64,000 nucleotides of DNA from Temnothorax longispinosus (Eukaryota; Arthropoda; Insecta; Hymenoptera; Formicidae): assembly GCF_030848805.1 (NCBI RefSeq), contig NC_092358.1, forward strand, positions 5,022,001-5,086,000, in the 5' to 3' direction. Under the pieces are notes generated by a model. That model saw only the letters and a program-made list of their open reading frames with translations, was not told the origin of the DNA and did not search any database. Below are positions 50,365-63,400 of this stretch, one piece after another. The position numbers and the translations under genes are program-made. Position 1 is the first letter of the stretch. Each line of letters opens with the position of its first letter.

Positions 50365-51720
50365 ATGACAATGGAAGATCGCACGGGTGGCATCGACCGC
50401 GCCACCCCCGCGACCTCGACGCCGGCCACGACGGCATTAACGTCGGCGTGCCCCGCGTCCATCAGCGACGTCACGCCCGACGCTTCGTACCCCCTTCAAC
50501 GAGCTAGCAAGCGCTCCTTCGATGTCGCTTTCCTCGTAGCGCCCGATGAGAACCTGGCGCGTCGTCAGCACGAAAAATTGCGATTGATAACCGGACGGAA
50601 GGACCGTTCGCGAGACGACATCTCCGTGGACAACGTTTTGGACACTGACAGGCTGCCGCAAAACCTCACTATCAAACACTACGACAACGAGTCTGGCGGT
50701 GGTTCAGACAGAAGAAGATTGCTGCAATGCACGGAGAACTCACTCAGTCCACCATACGTATCACCCAGAACCTTAACGCCAACCTTGCCAGGGCTTTCGC
50801 CAGATTCTGACGGGAGGAGATACGCGCCGACCGGCGGTCGGCTTCAGAAGACCCCGAGTCCGCCTACCTTCATCGGCCATCATCAGTCTATGCTGACTAC
50901 CTGTCCGGATTCGACAGATTCTTCGATCTTGGCCTGCCCGAAGGTTTACGAGACTGGTATCTCCTGCGCGACCGATCGCCACGGGGAATCCCGCAGTGCC
51001 TTCACGAAGGTAAATCTGATCGGGCAGCGGAACGGCTTCAACGACGACGGCCAAGCATCGCCGAGGTCATCGATATCGCCGGATGATCGCGCGAGTTATC
51101 AGAGCAGCGTCAGTCCGCCGGTGGTGTCGTTGCCCGGTGCAACGAGCTACAAGTATGCGCCGTTTCCCACCAAGATGGCGTACCCCTTTCTGACCATGGG
51201 AGCAGAGGCCGGTCAGACGGGGCTGTTGGAGAACTTGAAAATCCCGCAGATTGCTCAGCCGCCTAAGGTGCCCAGTCCGAAGATGCCCGCTTTTCGACCG
51301 GATCTTCCGCCAGTTTATCCCAATCTTCCCTACAACCCCATCTCCGTATTCCCACCGATGGCGGACGCTCTCGCCAGGCCGAGATTCCTGGCTACGGCCG
51401 CCGGGGTGGCCGGCCTCTTGCCGCCGTCGTTCGCCGCTCTGGCTTTACCGGCGCAGAACGTCTGCGCCAAGTGCAACCTGTCGTTCCGTATGACTTCCGA
51501 CCTGGTCTACCACATGCGCTCTCACCACAAGAGTGAGAGTGCGGGCGAGGCGGCAAGGAGGAGGAGGGAGGAAAAACTCAGGTGTCCCGTCTGTGATGAG
51601 AGCTTCCGTGAGAGGCACCATCTCACTAGACATATGACCGCCCATCAAGATAAGGAGAGCGACGGCATTGTTGACCAGGTCGAAATCAAGAGGAGGACTA
51701 CTACTGTTCACAGTAAGTGA
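50365..51720 (+). CDS. C2H2 zinc-finger transcription factor, PRDM8/ZNF488-type finger pair
   Basis: Nuclear DNA-binding regulator by family inference. Read from ATG 50365 (MTMEDRTGG) it has 451 residues. I prefer this start because a pyrimidine-rich acceptor (CATTGTCGTAG|G) lies 23 bases upstream, at 50340-50341. The frame is open further upstream to 50218. The N-terminal third contains SKRSFDVAFLVAPDE, whose FDVAFLV resembles a Groucho-binding eh1 motif. The middle is Ser/Pro-rich and disordered. Two fingers lie at the C-terminus: Cys367, Cys370, His383, His387 (CAKCNLSFRMTSDLVYHMRS) and Cys407, Cys410, His423, His427 (CPVCDESFRERHHLTRHMTA), joined by an Arg-rich linker RRRREEKLR. This pair, linker included, closely matches vertebrate PRDM8/ZNF488. 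No PR/SET domain is seen here. TGA closes the frame, but a consensus donor overlaps it, so further exons are possible. Confidence 0.85.
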   Translation: MTMEDRTGGIDRATPATSTPATTALTSACPASISDVTPDASYPLQRASKRSFDVAFLVAPDENLARRQHEKLRLITGRKDRSRDDISVDNVLDTDRLPQNLTIKHYDNESGGGSDRRRLLQCTENSLSPPYVSPRTLTPTLPGLSPDSDGRRYAPTGGRLQKTPSPPTFIGHHQSMLTTCPDSTDSSILACPKVYETGISCATDRHGESRSAFTKVNLIGQRNGFNDDGQASPRSSISPDDRASYQSSVSPPVVSLPGATSYKYAPFPTKMAYPFLTMGAEAGQTGLLENLKIPQIAQPPKVPSPKMPAFRPDLPPVYPNLPYNPISVFPPMADALARPRFLATAAGVAGLLPPSFAALALPAQNVCAKCNLSFRMTSDLVYHMRSHHKSESAGEAARRRREEKLRCPVCDESFRERHHLTRHMTAHQDKESDGIVDQVEIKRRTTTVHSK

Positions 51721-52544
51721 CGACGAAAAATGCCGATCGAAGCCGACATTCTAACGGCTGGCTATTCCTTTGAGAACTGAATTGGTGCGCAATGAGACGT
51801 AGCAGATTATGGAATTTGTGATAACGGTGAAATTGTTGTCCATTTATATCTTATTAAATTGAGAGAGAAACTGAGACATTACTTCTTGCAAAAAAAAAAT
51901 GTTCGAGCTATCAGAAATATATAATAAATTTAATATTATCATATTATCATATTCTCAGTAATTTTGGTTAAACAAATTTTCCACATCTTTTTCATCGTGA
52001 ATATATGTAATGTGCAGATTTACAGAGGCATTTTTTATTTAATAAGTATTTGTTTGCTAATTTAGAATCGATTTTTTCTTAACAAAAATATCGATCGATT
52101 AAGTTTTTAAGCTATGAGCGATTGAAAACGAAGACTTTCCCGGGAATTAAATTTCAGGAATGCAAGTATATGAATTGTTTTTTATTTAATTTGAATAGAT
52201 TCAAGTGGATACATTTATAATTTAAAGATATAAACATATATTTTTGTTAAGAACAAATCGATTTGAAATTGAATAAAAAACTCAAAAAAGGGCTACTCCT
52301 TGAATCCACACTCTGTATAGATGTATACTATTGCGGTATTTACATTGTATACGTGTATAATAAGAAAATTATAATGTCTACATAGAACAATTAATATCTA
52401 CGGATATGTCGATCCATATACAAAAATACCCTAGTATAATTCATGCACTGCGATGAAGACATTCCCTGTCTAGTCAATATTAGGTAGGAACAATTTGTAA
52501 ATAAATTTAATTTATTAAAGTAAGTAAAATAAGAGTTATCTGTG

Positions 52545-52546
<2 letters not shown>

Positions 52547-52585
<39 letters not shown>

Positions 52586-52608
52586 TGTGTGTGTGTGTGT
52601 GTGTGTGT
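52547..52608. repeat. Compound (GAAA)n(GA)n(GT)n microsatellite
   Basis: A GAAA run passes into GA and then GT dinucleotides without interruption. Confidence 0.97.
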
Positions 52609-54208
52609 TTGGTAATTGAATTTGAGCAATTTAAAATATAGAAATTTATAGTTTTTAGAAAATAAAGGAATTATTGAAACATTTTAAATCATAATTCTTA
52701 CGTTTCTTTAAGAAAAAGGTTGAAATATCAAATAGAATAGACAGACTCTGAGATGTAATTTCGATTTTCCGCAGAAAAATATAAAAATTTAAGCTATATG
52801 ATAATCTACATAATTAGTATTTGGGTATATGATTGAAATATACATTAAATTGATTAAATACACATTAAAATTCTAAAGTACTTTTAAACCTTACTTTTAG
52901 ACCTCACATATTACATCCGTTTTTATATTTGAGTGAGACAATGAGTATTTGATATTTCTATCTCTTTTTTTATATAAATTCTCAAAATTTTATAAACTTT
53001 AAAATATATTAAAGATTGTTCAGAAACGTTTAATTATTTTAAAAATAAATAAAATAAACAATCTAAAAACACGTAGCTCTGGACACGAAACCAACTGTAG
53101 TAATAAAGTATCCTAAAATCATGCAGTTATTTGAAAAGCAGCGTGCTAAAATTGTCAGAGATAAAATAATCGCAGTCGTATTTCGATATAGGTACTCGCA
53201 AATTACATACGGTCCATTCGAACGACTCCATTTCCACGATGTATTGTAGAAAGTAAAATATTTGCCGCGTATTTACAGCGGCAGACAGGTGAAACGGGTG
53301 TAGTGGGTGCGAATGTGGCGATAGTAGCAGCGCAGGGGGCGGTCGGGGATGCGGAAGGGTTGCGCGTGTTGCGGAGGGGTGGTGCAAGCGTGTAAAGCGC
53401 ATTTCGGCCGTGTGTACGGAGGTGAGGGCGGCGTGGTAATAAATAGATCGTAAACCGTAACCCGCGTCACACACAAACCGTCGGAGCGCGCATAATGGTA
53501 GGAAACAATGAATGCCGTAATCGGAAACAGTGCCGGTTTGTTATCTGCCATTTACACTCCATTTAACTTCAAACGGCGAATCGGCCTGCGCGCATTCGCG
53601 TTTTAAATACAGCCCGGTTTCCAACCACCGTCGAGAGCCGCCCCCACTATCGTTCTCTACCCCCGTCGCACTCCCACCGACGGTATGCGGCTTAACATAG
53701 GGTTAAGCTGTCGTCGAGTGGCTTAATATTGTCCGAAAATTACGTGAATTATCGCCTCGCGCATCCCGATGTCACTGGAAGAACTGAATCCGTATACAGA
53801 AGTAACATTTTAATCTGCATTTACAGAGTAAAAAAAAAACAAATTATTATTTCTGATTGAATTAATCGTTTAGTTTTGATTCATATTGCGATTCAATATA
53901 GTGGAATTTTGAATAGGGTTATTCATAGAAATCTCGAGGAGAAAGGCGTATCATTAGTACGACCTATGCAGTATTCTGTACAGCAATAATCACAGTAGCG
54001 TGTAAATACAGGTAGTAAAACTTTTAATACAAAAGAGAATGCGTTTATAAATTATGGAACTATAAGTAAGTTGGATGTATCGATATTGAAAGAAAGGGAC
54101 AAACTGAAATATCGTATAGATGTTTAACGAACGATTCGATATATTCTACAATTGTCAGAAATATTATCAGAAATAATATTGACAGAAATATTAACTAAGA
54201 TATCGCAA

Positions 54209-54229
54209 TGTGTGTGTGTGTGTGTGTGT
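54209..54229. repeat. (TG)n microsatellite
   Basis: Ten TG units within AT-rich DNA. Confidence 0.95.
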
Positions 54230-54410
54230 ACGAAGTTGTTTTAAGATTAAATGTGATATATAAGTCTGTATAGTAAACTATTAATCTTTCTTCATTATAG
54301 AGATATCGATGTTCTGTTTCGTTTTATAAGAATTGATTTATCCAGATATCACGTTGTATCACTTTGTTGTAAATATCACATTGTACATAAGCACTGTATG
54401 TAATCTAGCT

Positions 54411-57400
54411 TGTTGTTAATTAATAAAAGAATATCCGTGATAATTAAAACCATATATAATATTTCATATCCTCTTGATTTATTATTTGCTGATAGGTTAT
54501 TAGTTCATAGATTTATATTAGTTACTAATAAAATATTAATTGGAATTTATACCTACATATATATATATTATGGAGTATATTTTTATATTTTTATCATTAT
54601 TTATATTGTCTGTGATAAAAAAATCTTTTTGCACAACATATACGTAAAGATCTTTATATATACCTATATATATATATATATATATTTTTTTTAAACAATT
54701 ATTCTTAATTGATTTTGTTGGGCACAATACGAGTTCACAATGACTTTCCAGATATAGAATCGATCTTGCTCTTTACTTCATGGACGTCGTCCATCCTCCT
54801 CTTGTCTCCTCGGTGCTAAATCACCGAAAGCCGATTACGCGGCAATAGATTAATTTCTGGCCACTCAGAGACCTTTCCCTGACATCCGATTCGCGGGTGC
54901 CGGATCGATTGTTATTTCACCCTACGTTCGAGTAAAATAGTACATAAAACATCAAACAATCTCTCTTACATATTTATATTTGTAAGAGTTACAAAGAATC
55001 TTTAATTATAGAAACGGTTTGTGCATCAATTTTTTAATCACACCTGATATTAAAATACTTGCGTTAAAATATAATATGTATATCTCAATTATATATCCCA
55101 ATAATACAGTTTGAAATTAAATATAGGAGAATATTGTGATGTAATTGTTGTTGTGATATAATTGGTAAGTTACGTTAAAGTATAGAATTAATACATTAAC
55201 ACTTATCGCATTATGTCGTTTTTATGAGTAAAAGATACCTCGCAAACTCTTTCACAAAGACAACTGGCTCTTGTCTCTCTCTTGAGAGAAAGTCATTGCA
55301 AAATCCCCTAAACGGGTAACGTTAAGCTCGTCGAAACCGCGGCCAATACGACAAACAATCTCTTACCGCCCTCGTTCCGGCTTAAGCTCGCCCCTTCACC
55401 ACCCCTGAAGTAAGTGTACTTACCCTCTGCCCAAGGTCCATAAAGATAAATAACATGGAGCACCCGAACCTCGTAGTTGTATCCCTTACAGAGCGATGAA
55501 GGGACCCCGAGGACTCCCATCATCCCTTCGTTCTTTTCATCATCCCTCTTTCTCTTTCTCATACTTTCTATCGTGGCAAAATTCTTTTCTCTTACTTTTA
55601 TCTTTTCTTTTTATTTTAACTTATTCTTCTTCTGACTTTGATTCTTTTTAGATTAGCAAATATATTTCTCTATACAATCTTAATAAACGTAGATTTGCGA
55701 ATTTTGTTTTCTAAATTTTAACTTTATTTAATAACAATTGTTTATTTTCTTTACATCTATGAAGATAAAATTCATAAAAATAAAGATAATTAGTAAAATA
55801 AAAAAATTAATTATTATAAATTATTTGAAAAGCAAGAATAAATTAATGAAACAAAAGCGTTACGAGATCGGGGCCCCACGCTTTCATTTAAATCGAGCAC
55901 CCTGTATCTGTCTTCCTCTCTCGCGATCAGTCTGCTGCTCTTCCCACCCTTGTTAGCGATACTTCCCGTGGAGAATCGCGCGCATGCTTGTTCTGTCAGT
56001 GAAATAATGACAATGTCATAGCCCGGGCCCGATTCGCCACGGCACCCTTGCCACGTGGGCGACGATTGGACGCGGATATGCTAATATGGCGTCCGTTCCG
56101 AGACATTAAGTTCTCGGTTTACCGATTCTCGCCAGACGAGCCGCGTCTTGACGTCCACATCACCTTCCGCCATTGTGCCTTCAATCACGGGATACGCATT
56201 TTCTTTGGGGATCTCATGGGGTCTTCACAAGGGAAGACATGAGTCATTGCTTGCATCCATAGAATTTGATCTATAGATTTTTCTAACTTGGAATTATTTT
56301 TACAAAATTTTCAAAATTAAGTTATACATGTATATAGAAAAGAAAGAAATTTTAAATTAATTGTATTAAATTGCATTATTTAAATGTAATATTGCGAAAT
56401 ATTGCAATATGCAAAAACCGATTAACTTTATTCACTGTTGTTTTCAATGTAACTTCCCGATTTTTAACTAATATGCAAACACAACGATATTAATCGAGTC
56501 TCGCGCATCGCTTTTTGCCTTAAGTACTTGTCTGTCCTTTATCATTGGCCACCCCGAATCCCGTTTGGTCACGGTCTTCCGGTACGATTATGTAACTTGA
56601 CTGCGAACACGCAGCTTACATCGCTCTCACGATGCAGCCGGTTACAGCATTTCGGTGTCAATCAGGCGTCGCTAAACGATTTCGTTCGCGCAAGCTAGCA
56701 CTTTTCTAGGGCATATGTTGTGATTTGCTCGTGGAGCTTCGCACGTATATTCGGTACGCTAATAGTGTCTAAGAGATCTTTATATTACGCTTCTGATTTA
56801 AAGCATCTGTCGTTATTATCTTCAGAATTTTCTCTTAATTTGAAAAACAAAAGATTCAAGAAATTTGACAAGAAGATTTCTTTTCGAGAGAGTGTTTCCA
56901 TAGACTTTTTACATGTCTGATAAAAACTGGAAGTGCTTTTCATCGATATCATTAAGAATATAAATGAGTATATTCTCACATTTGTTTTGCTATCTTCCTT
57001 ATATATTTAATTAGGGCCAAGAGAATATTATTTCGCTCGCTGGATGAATTTTCGGTCACGGGTTTTCGCAGAACTTGACTGCTCCCGAAGCGCAACGGGC
57101 TTACGGGAGATCGAAGCTCGCGGTGGCAACCTTGAAACGTTGAAGCGGCGAGCTGTCTCGGCTTATTTACGACGTACGTATGATGAAAAACGGAAGCGAG
57201 CTCCGGTGCGATCGTGCGGCCGCCCGGAGCGGATCGTCCGGCCGAGCGGAGGGATGAAAGGGGTGAAAGGGCCTGCTCTCTCTTCTGCCGGAGCACCTTG
57301 ATTTACTGTCGACGATATTTTCTCGTTGGTGCTAGTTGGCGCCTACCGCACCACCGCGCCCGACAATGGCGGGCTCGCTTGACATTTTGTTTCGAATTAT

Positions 57401-60400
57401 TGCCCGCGCTCGCGCGGCCGGTCCTTTCTATTTCGCCGCTCCGACCGCTCCTCCACCGAGCGCGACAATGCTCTATTTTATTCTGCTCTATTTTTATTCT
57501 GTTTTGCCTGTTTGCGTTTTTTTTTGTCGCGTTATTTTTCGGCAGCCGCTTGCTCTTTGTTGCGCCGTCGTGGAACGTCGACGCGTATCCGCCCGAATTT
57601 CGCGGCTCTCGTGGCACAGATTTATCATCACAATTACGCCGGGAATAGCCGCGCGAACGATCTTCTAAGTGCTAAGAATAAGTGCGCAAATAAGGCGCCG
57701 TTGTATACATATGTGTAGATACTATGACGAAAAAATAAATCTTCAAACTCTAAGATATATTTTAATAATGACAAAATCGTCATTCTTTGTGTTACAGGTA
57801 CACGAGTATCTTCTGTAACTGAGCTTCTGTGTGTTTGAGAAAATGACAGACCAGAATAAGCCGTTGCTGTAAGAAACGCCCGTTTTAAATCTTTAGTTTT
57901 CTTTTGGTGAGTCATTATTTAATATATTTCTTTCTATTCATTTTAATTGCTATTTTTAAAGAACATTTAAATGTGTTTCCCGCGAATTAATTGTGATTTT
58001 TTCTATTTTTACTTCTTCTCTTTTTGGTCAATCTCATAATTTTAAGTAGTTTCTTTGTGGTAATTGCGATTTTTGGAAAAGCAAGTTGTAACCTTCTTTC
58101 ATCTAAAGTGTGAATAGAGATGATAAGAAAGGATTTTAAAAAATCAATGGCGTATTGGTACACTGGTATATTATAAAAACTATTCATATAAGTATATTTA
58201 TACAATCATATAATCGTATGATTTTGAGAAAGATATGTGAATATTGTATAATGTATATTGAAGACTGGAGTTTAATTCTCGCGTTATTTTCTTTTGTATA
58301 ACGAAGCGTATATATTCGTATTCAATCAGCAGCTGGCGTGGCACGAATTTCTAATCTGCGAAGATCCATTTTCGCGAATAACGGCGGAAAAGTTAATAAA
58401 GGGAACCGCATCTTTTCTCCCTGTCTCTCTGCCGTCGGATCACTCGACAATGGAAAAAAAGACTTTCGACCCTGCTTAAATATGTCCGACCGCAAAGCAA
58501 TAAAATATCTTTATCTTACTCGTGCCATTACCCCCTTGATTCGGAGGGTTCCAATTTACATTCCTATCGGGGGGGCTTCGGCAAGATAAGTCCATTTAAA
58601 TAAATTAGTAATGCTATCTCCCGCGCCGCGGAGGCGTAGAGCTGGGGAGGAGGGGCGGATTAAACAGTATTTTATCAATTTTCGCTGCGATTCGTTACGC
58701 GGCGCGATGCCACTCTCCATTCAAAACCTCGTTTTGATCGCGTGTTTTCGCGCGTTACGCAACGATGAATCACGTTGTCTGAAAAATATTTAGGGTGACC
58801 GCATTGTTACCAATGTGATCAAAGATGGCAAAAAATGGCGTAACATAAGAACACTGGTTACTTTGACGTAATATTTTATAAAATATAAAAAAAATTGCAA
58901 TATATATTATATCGGTACGTTTTCGAACTGTTTAAAGACTGCATTTTTTCTTCGTGTATGAGCGATACGTGTAATGGATAATAAATACAAATCTAGAACG
59001 GAAAATGTGCCACGATAACTTACAGTTTACGTAATTAAAGTACAATATAGCCAACATTCCGTATCTTTAGTAGAATCGGAAAGAATGCATCGTGCGAGAA
59101 AGAGAATGCAGGGATAACACACGTTTAATTTTTCAAAACGGACCGCACGGCGAGCCTTTTCGCGGGCCGTGACGCCCATCTCTACACGCAATTGCCTTTT
59201 CCCTCCGTGTGTTGGCGTGTGTTGGTAGGACAATATAATGGGGCATAACAACGGCGTTAACACGCAGTGGCCGACCCCGGACACGACCCGCGACCCACCC
59301 CGAATGAAATACACCTCTGATAATTACTAGAAATTAATGCGGCAGCCTTACACAGACCGCCCATTGTGAGCGAACGGCGTGCGAGTTTAACCGGCGGTCG
59401 AGTTTACGCGACCTCGTATTTACCTGCTTTAGGGGTGGTAATCGCCACGATTCTAACACCAGATTAGCGAGGCTCGCTCATGTTAATTACCTCTGCTCGC
59501 CAACGGGAAGATGGAGCACGCCGGTAAAATATAGAGAAAGAAAGGAAGAAAGATAATACAGAATGGACCGTGCAGTTCAAGTCTTTTTTGTCATATATTT
59601 GGAAATCTAAACATGTGTTTAATGACACGTGTGTTTATTAACATTTAATGAGACACGTTTTAAAGTGATTAAATAGAATAACTGTAATCCCATTTGAAAT
59701 AAATAATGATTTTCCAGCGATAGATATCGAAAATGAGATTAGAAAAACATATAACATATATCTATGAATAAAAATTATATCTTATTTATTTAGCTAAAGA
59801 TAAAGTTATTTAATATTTTGTAGGTCAGTGTAGGTCGCATCTCTTTGTAGTTGAGAATTGATGAAAAAGTGTAATTAGAAAAGGGAAAACAACAGCGCAA
59901 CAGTGACACGGCGAAGATCGTAAAATCAGAAAATTAAAATCGGCGCCGACAACGAAGCCGGCTGGACCATCCGTTGTTCGGGGCGGCGCGGCGGGGGTGG
60001 TTTTGCACAGGAGGGCACAGGCGGACTACGGTGGGGACGCGGGCGGGGACGGGATGTATTAAAGCTGCGGCCAGGACCATAGCGGAGCAGATAGTTTAAT
60101 GTGAATTTATTGCGATCGAGATATCGCGCCGGCCAGAAAGCAGAGTCGCGTGCTACGCGCGCGCCGTCGAGCCGATAGCCGGCCGCGGTAATGCTCGCGA
60201 TGGCCGGTCCATTGTGAGCGACTTCAAACTGACCCCAAATCGCTCGAAATGAGACCCGGGCAGGCGGCGAGGCAGGGAGACATCGAGGGGAGATCACGGG
60301 GCAACCGTTTTTAAAACGGGGAGACGCTATCGCGGTATCGAAGTGCCCGGCACGTGCAGCGTCTCCCCGGGGTTGCGCGCGATTTGTCTTCGGCAGATTT

Positions 60401-63400
60401 TCTGCCGCGACAAATTTGCGTCCCGCGCGCACGCTGGCAAACACCCAAACAATATACAAAAGCCCGAAAACTGTCTAAAGGATGTCGGAATCGCTGCCCG
60501 GACTCATTCAAGTTAGTCAATGAATGTAAAATTGACGATCAGTTGAATTTTATAAGGGAGTATTATCGAAAACGAGAATGTCTTGCCGTCAATAAAAGAT
60601 AGGATAAAATTGTTATATTTTAAACTTTATATATATAGCAACGATTTTGTATATAAAATGAATTTCACAAATAATTAACTTTTTCAGCATTAAATATATC
60701 AATGTAGCTAACTAATTTTTGCTTTCTGTTGATGTTATAGTTACTGCTACGATTCAGAAAGATATTTATTTACCGTGTAACTTTGTTCCGATGATTAGCA
60801 AATTAAATGTGAAGAAATGGGCCGACAGTTCACTTTTGCTCCGAAAATTTTATGTTTATTTTTAGGAGATATCTCTGATCTCTAGAAATTCGTGATTCTT
60901 TTGTAACCGGAAGTACGATTTTATTCCCAGCGACGGTTCTTGAAAGATCCAGGCTTTCGTGACTCGCGATTCCGCCTCACCGGCGCCCTTTCCGCCTTTC
61001 GCGTTTCTTGGATCCGCAAGTGTCTTCTTCAAATGCGGCCGCGTTGGACGTGCCCCGTGATCGTATATCACATTACTTTAATTCATATGGTAATTCACGC
61101 GGCTCAGTCGCTATGCCGGCTCGCCGAAAACTTTCGGGACAATACGAGGGACAATGCCGGAGGGGGGTGTGTGTCGGCGGGGGTGACGGGGGAGGAGGGG
61201 GCACCGGGCACACAGAGGTGGCTGCGGAGGGTACCAACGGGGCCACTGGAGGTGGAGGAAACGGGGGGGAGGGTTCGACAGTGCGAATGCGATATTGAAT
61301 TCGCCCCCTGGCGACGTGCCTGTTATCGACAATGTCCGACCGCTGGACCGGAAGCCATTTGCTCGCTCTGTGACGAAATTTATGAAAGTTTCCAGCGCTC
61401 TCGTGGTGGACAATTGTCGGTGAGAGAGACAGAGAAAGAGAGACAAAGGGAGAGAGAGAGAGAGAGAAAGAGCGCCCGTCGGTCGCGCGCGTACGGTAGA
61501 ACGTGCGCTAGGTGTCTGTTCATACGAGCATCGTCGCCGGGAACATGTTCCGCTCGTTCCTACACTAGTGTTATGTCAGAGTGAGGGAGGATCATCCGGG
61601 TGAAGAGTTGCTCACGGGTTTTTTCAAAAGGAAAATTTTTGACATTCGGGATGTTTTCAATATCTGAAATATAGACGTCAAAATTAGTATATAATCGTGG
61701 AAAATACAATTATTTCTTGATATTGTTAATGATATTAACTGTTATCTCGCAGTTTTAGAGCATTCTCTAAAAAAATATACGATTGTTTTTATAGTCACGT
61801 ATGCTGTTATGTAATACCATGTGAAATTAATATTGACATCTGATTTAAAAGAATAATTTTAAGACGCGAGAAACTGTCTCGTATAAATTACCTTTTGGCA
61901 GTTTGCATTAAATAAAATGCAATTAATCTTTTATCATGCACGTGTTTTAGATTAATTTTTATATTCTTAAAGATTTATCTCCAATAGAATGTACTTCATA
62001 CTCATAAATCTTTTGAAAACCATTTTATATAACTCCAGGGAATCCGAATCTTTCTGAAATGTTCTTTGAAAATTCGCGAAATAAATATATTAACGATATT
62101 ATTTACAATTTATATATTTTTAGAATTTTTATATTGTTCTGGAATCATTTTTGCAATTGGTTTCAAAGAATTCACAAATTATTGCACAATTCTCATATTT
62201 CATATGTTGAATTGATTATCAATAACAAGCGTAAGATAGGAAATATAAGTTTTAATCAGAGCGATTTCATAAAGATCGCGTAATTATGACGACGACGCGA
62301 CGATTCGTCTCTATTTACATACGAGACCGAAAGTCGTGGAGTAATCTCGGTGGCGGCTACTCCGCGGCAAGCAATCATAGACATGAATTTCCCATTAGGG
62401 GATGGAAACCGCGGGTCAATCCGCGACGAATCCATATGCCGAAAAGCGCGCTATCCAATCTGAAAGTGGCCGGTTAACGCAAACAGCTTATGCGCCATAC
62501 GTTGCACGCGCATATACCTACACATGCACATACCATCGTGACCATCGTGTCTTCGATCACGAGCTATGGAAACCACTGAGGGAAATGAGTATTACCGCTC
62601 ATGAATTTCTACGTTCTTTCTCTTTCTGGGGGAACGATAACGTTTCGATCTCGTTAAAAAAGTTGATATTTACTTCACTTTTTATTGTCGTGTTTTCTAT
62701 GGATTTTGATGTCGAATAAACAGTTGGAAACGATTTAGAATAACGGAAATATTTTTAATGAAACAAATATATACATTTTGTTTTATGTGACGAAAATTGT
62801 CATTATCAATAATGGAAATGATCTCTTTTGAAAAAGTGAAAATTAAGGGGTTTTTCAATTTAGAATTTTAGATTAATTCGTTCTTTTTAACTAGATTCGA
62901 AAGTCGATTTATTTAGAAAAGATTCTAACAATTTCTGGGAGAAAAAACTAAGCTTCGAACTAGGCGAGAATCTTCTCACTACATCCGGTTTCGGTGTTTC
63001 AGCACGCGAGGAAATTGACCGGTCGGCCATATGCGTCGACTCTCGTGCGCGCAGCAAAAGGTGGCGACGACGGGGTGCGAGGGTGGCGCGGCGTGACGCG
63101 CGGAACAGAAAACGGGGGGAGGGGCGTGGGGAGGGCAGGGTGTTCCCGCATTACAAATTTAATCTTACAAATGGATCCGAAAACTTGGAAACAATGGAAT
63201 ATATGAAATGCGGCCGCGTATATCATGCCGGTGGAGACGCGGGGTGGTTCCGACGGCAATATTGTCAGGGCCGATCCATATTCTCCGAAAGCGCGACGGC
63301 GAGAGGGCCGTCGGGGGTCGAGGGGGCGAAAGTGGTTCCCGCCCCGGGATGGGGCAGGATGGGCGAGCGGCAAAACATGCTTCTGGCACGACAAGAAGCC

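Larger units (their letters stand above)
51721..54410. other. Downstream of the zinc-finger exon: 3' UTR or intron
   Basis: AT-rich apart from a CpG-rich block at about 53200-53780. Open frames in the CpG block overlap on both strands and are not convincing. The first kilobase may be zinc-finger 3' UTR, or an intron if the donor at 51712 is used. Confidence 0.45.

Noticed and set aside
60940..61584. Longest plus frame on the right side, 214 residues
   Set aside because: GC-rich block with Gly- and Arg/Glu-rich low complexity and a GAGA tract. A second frame in the same place is equally open, and there is no domain.
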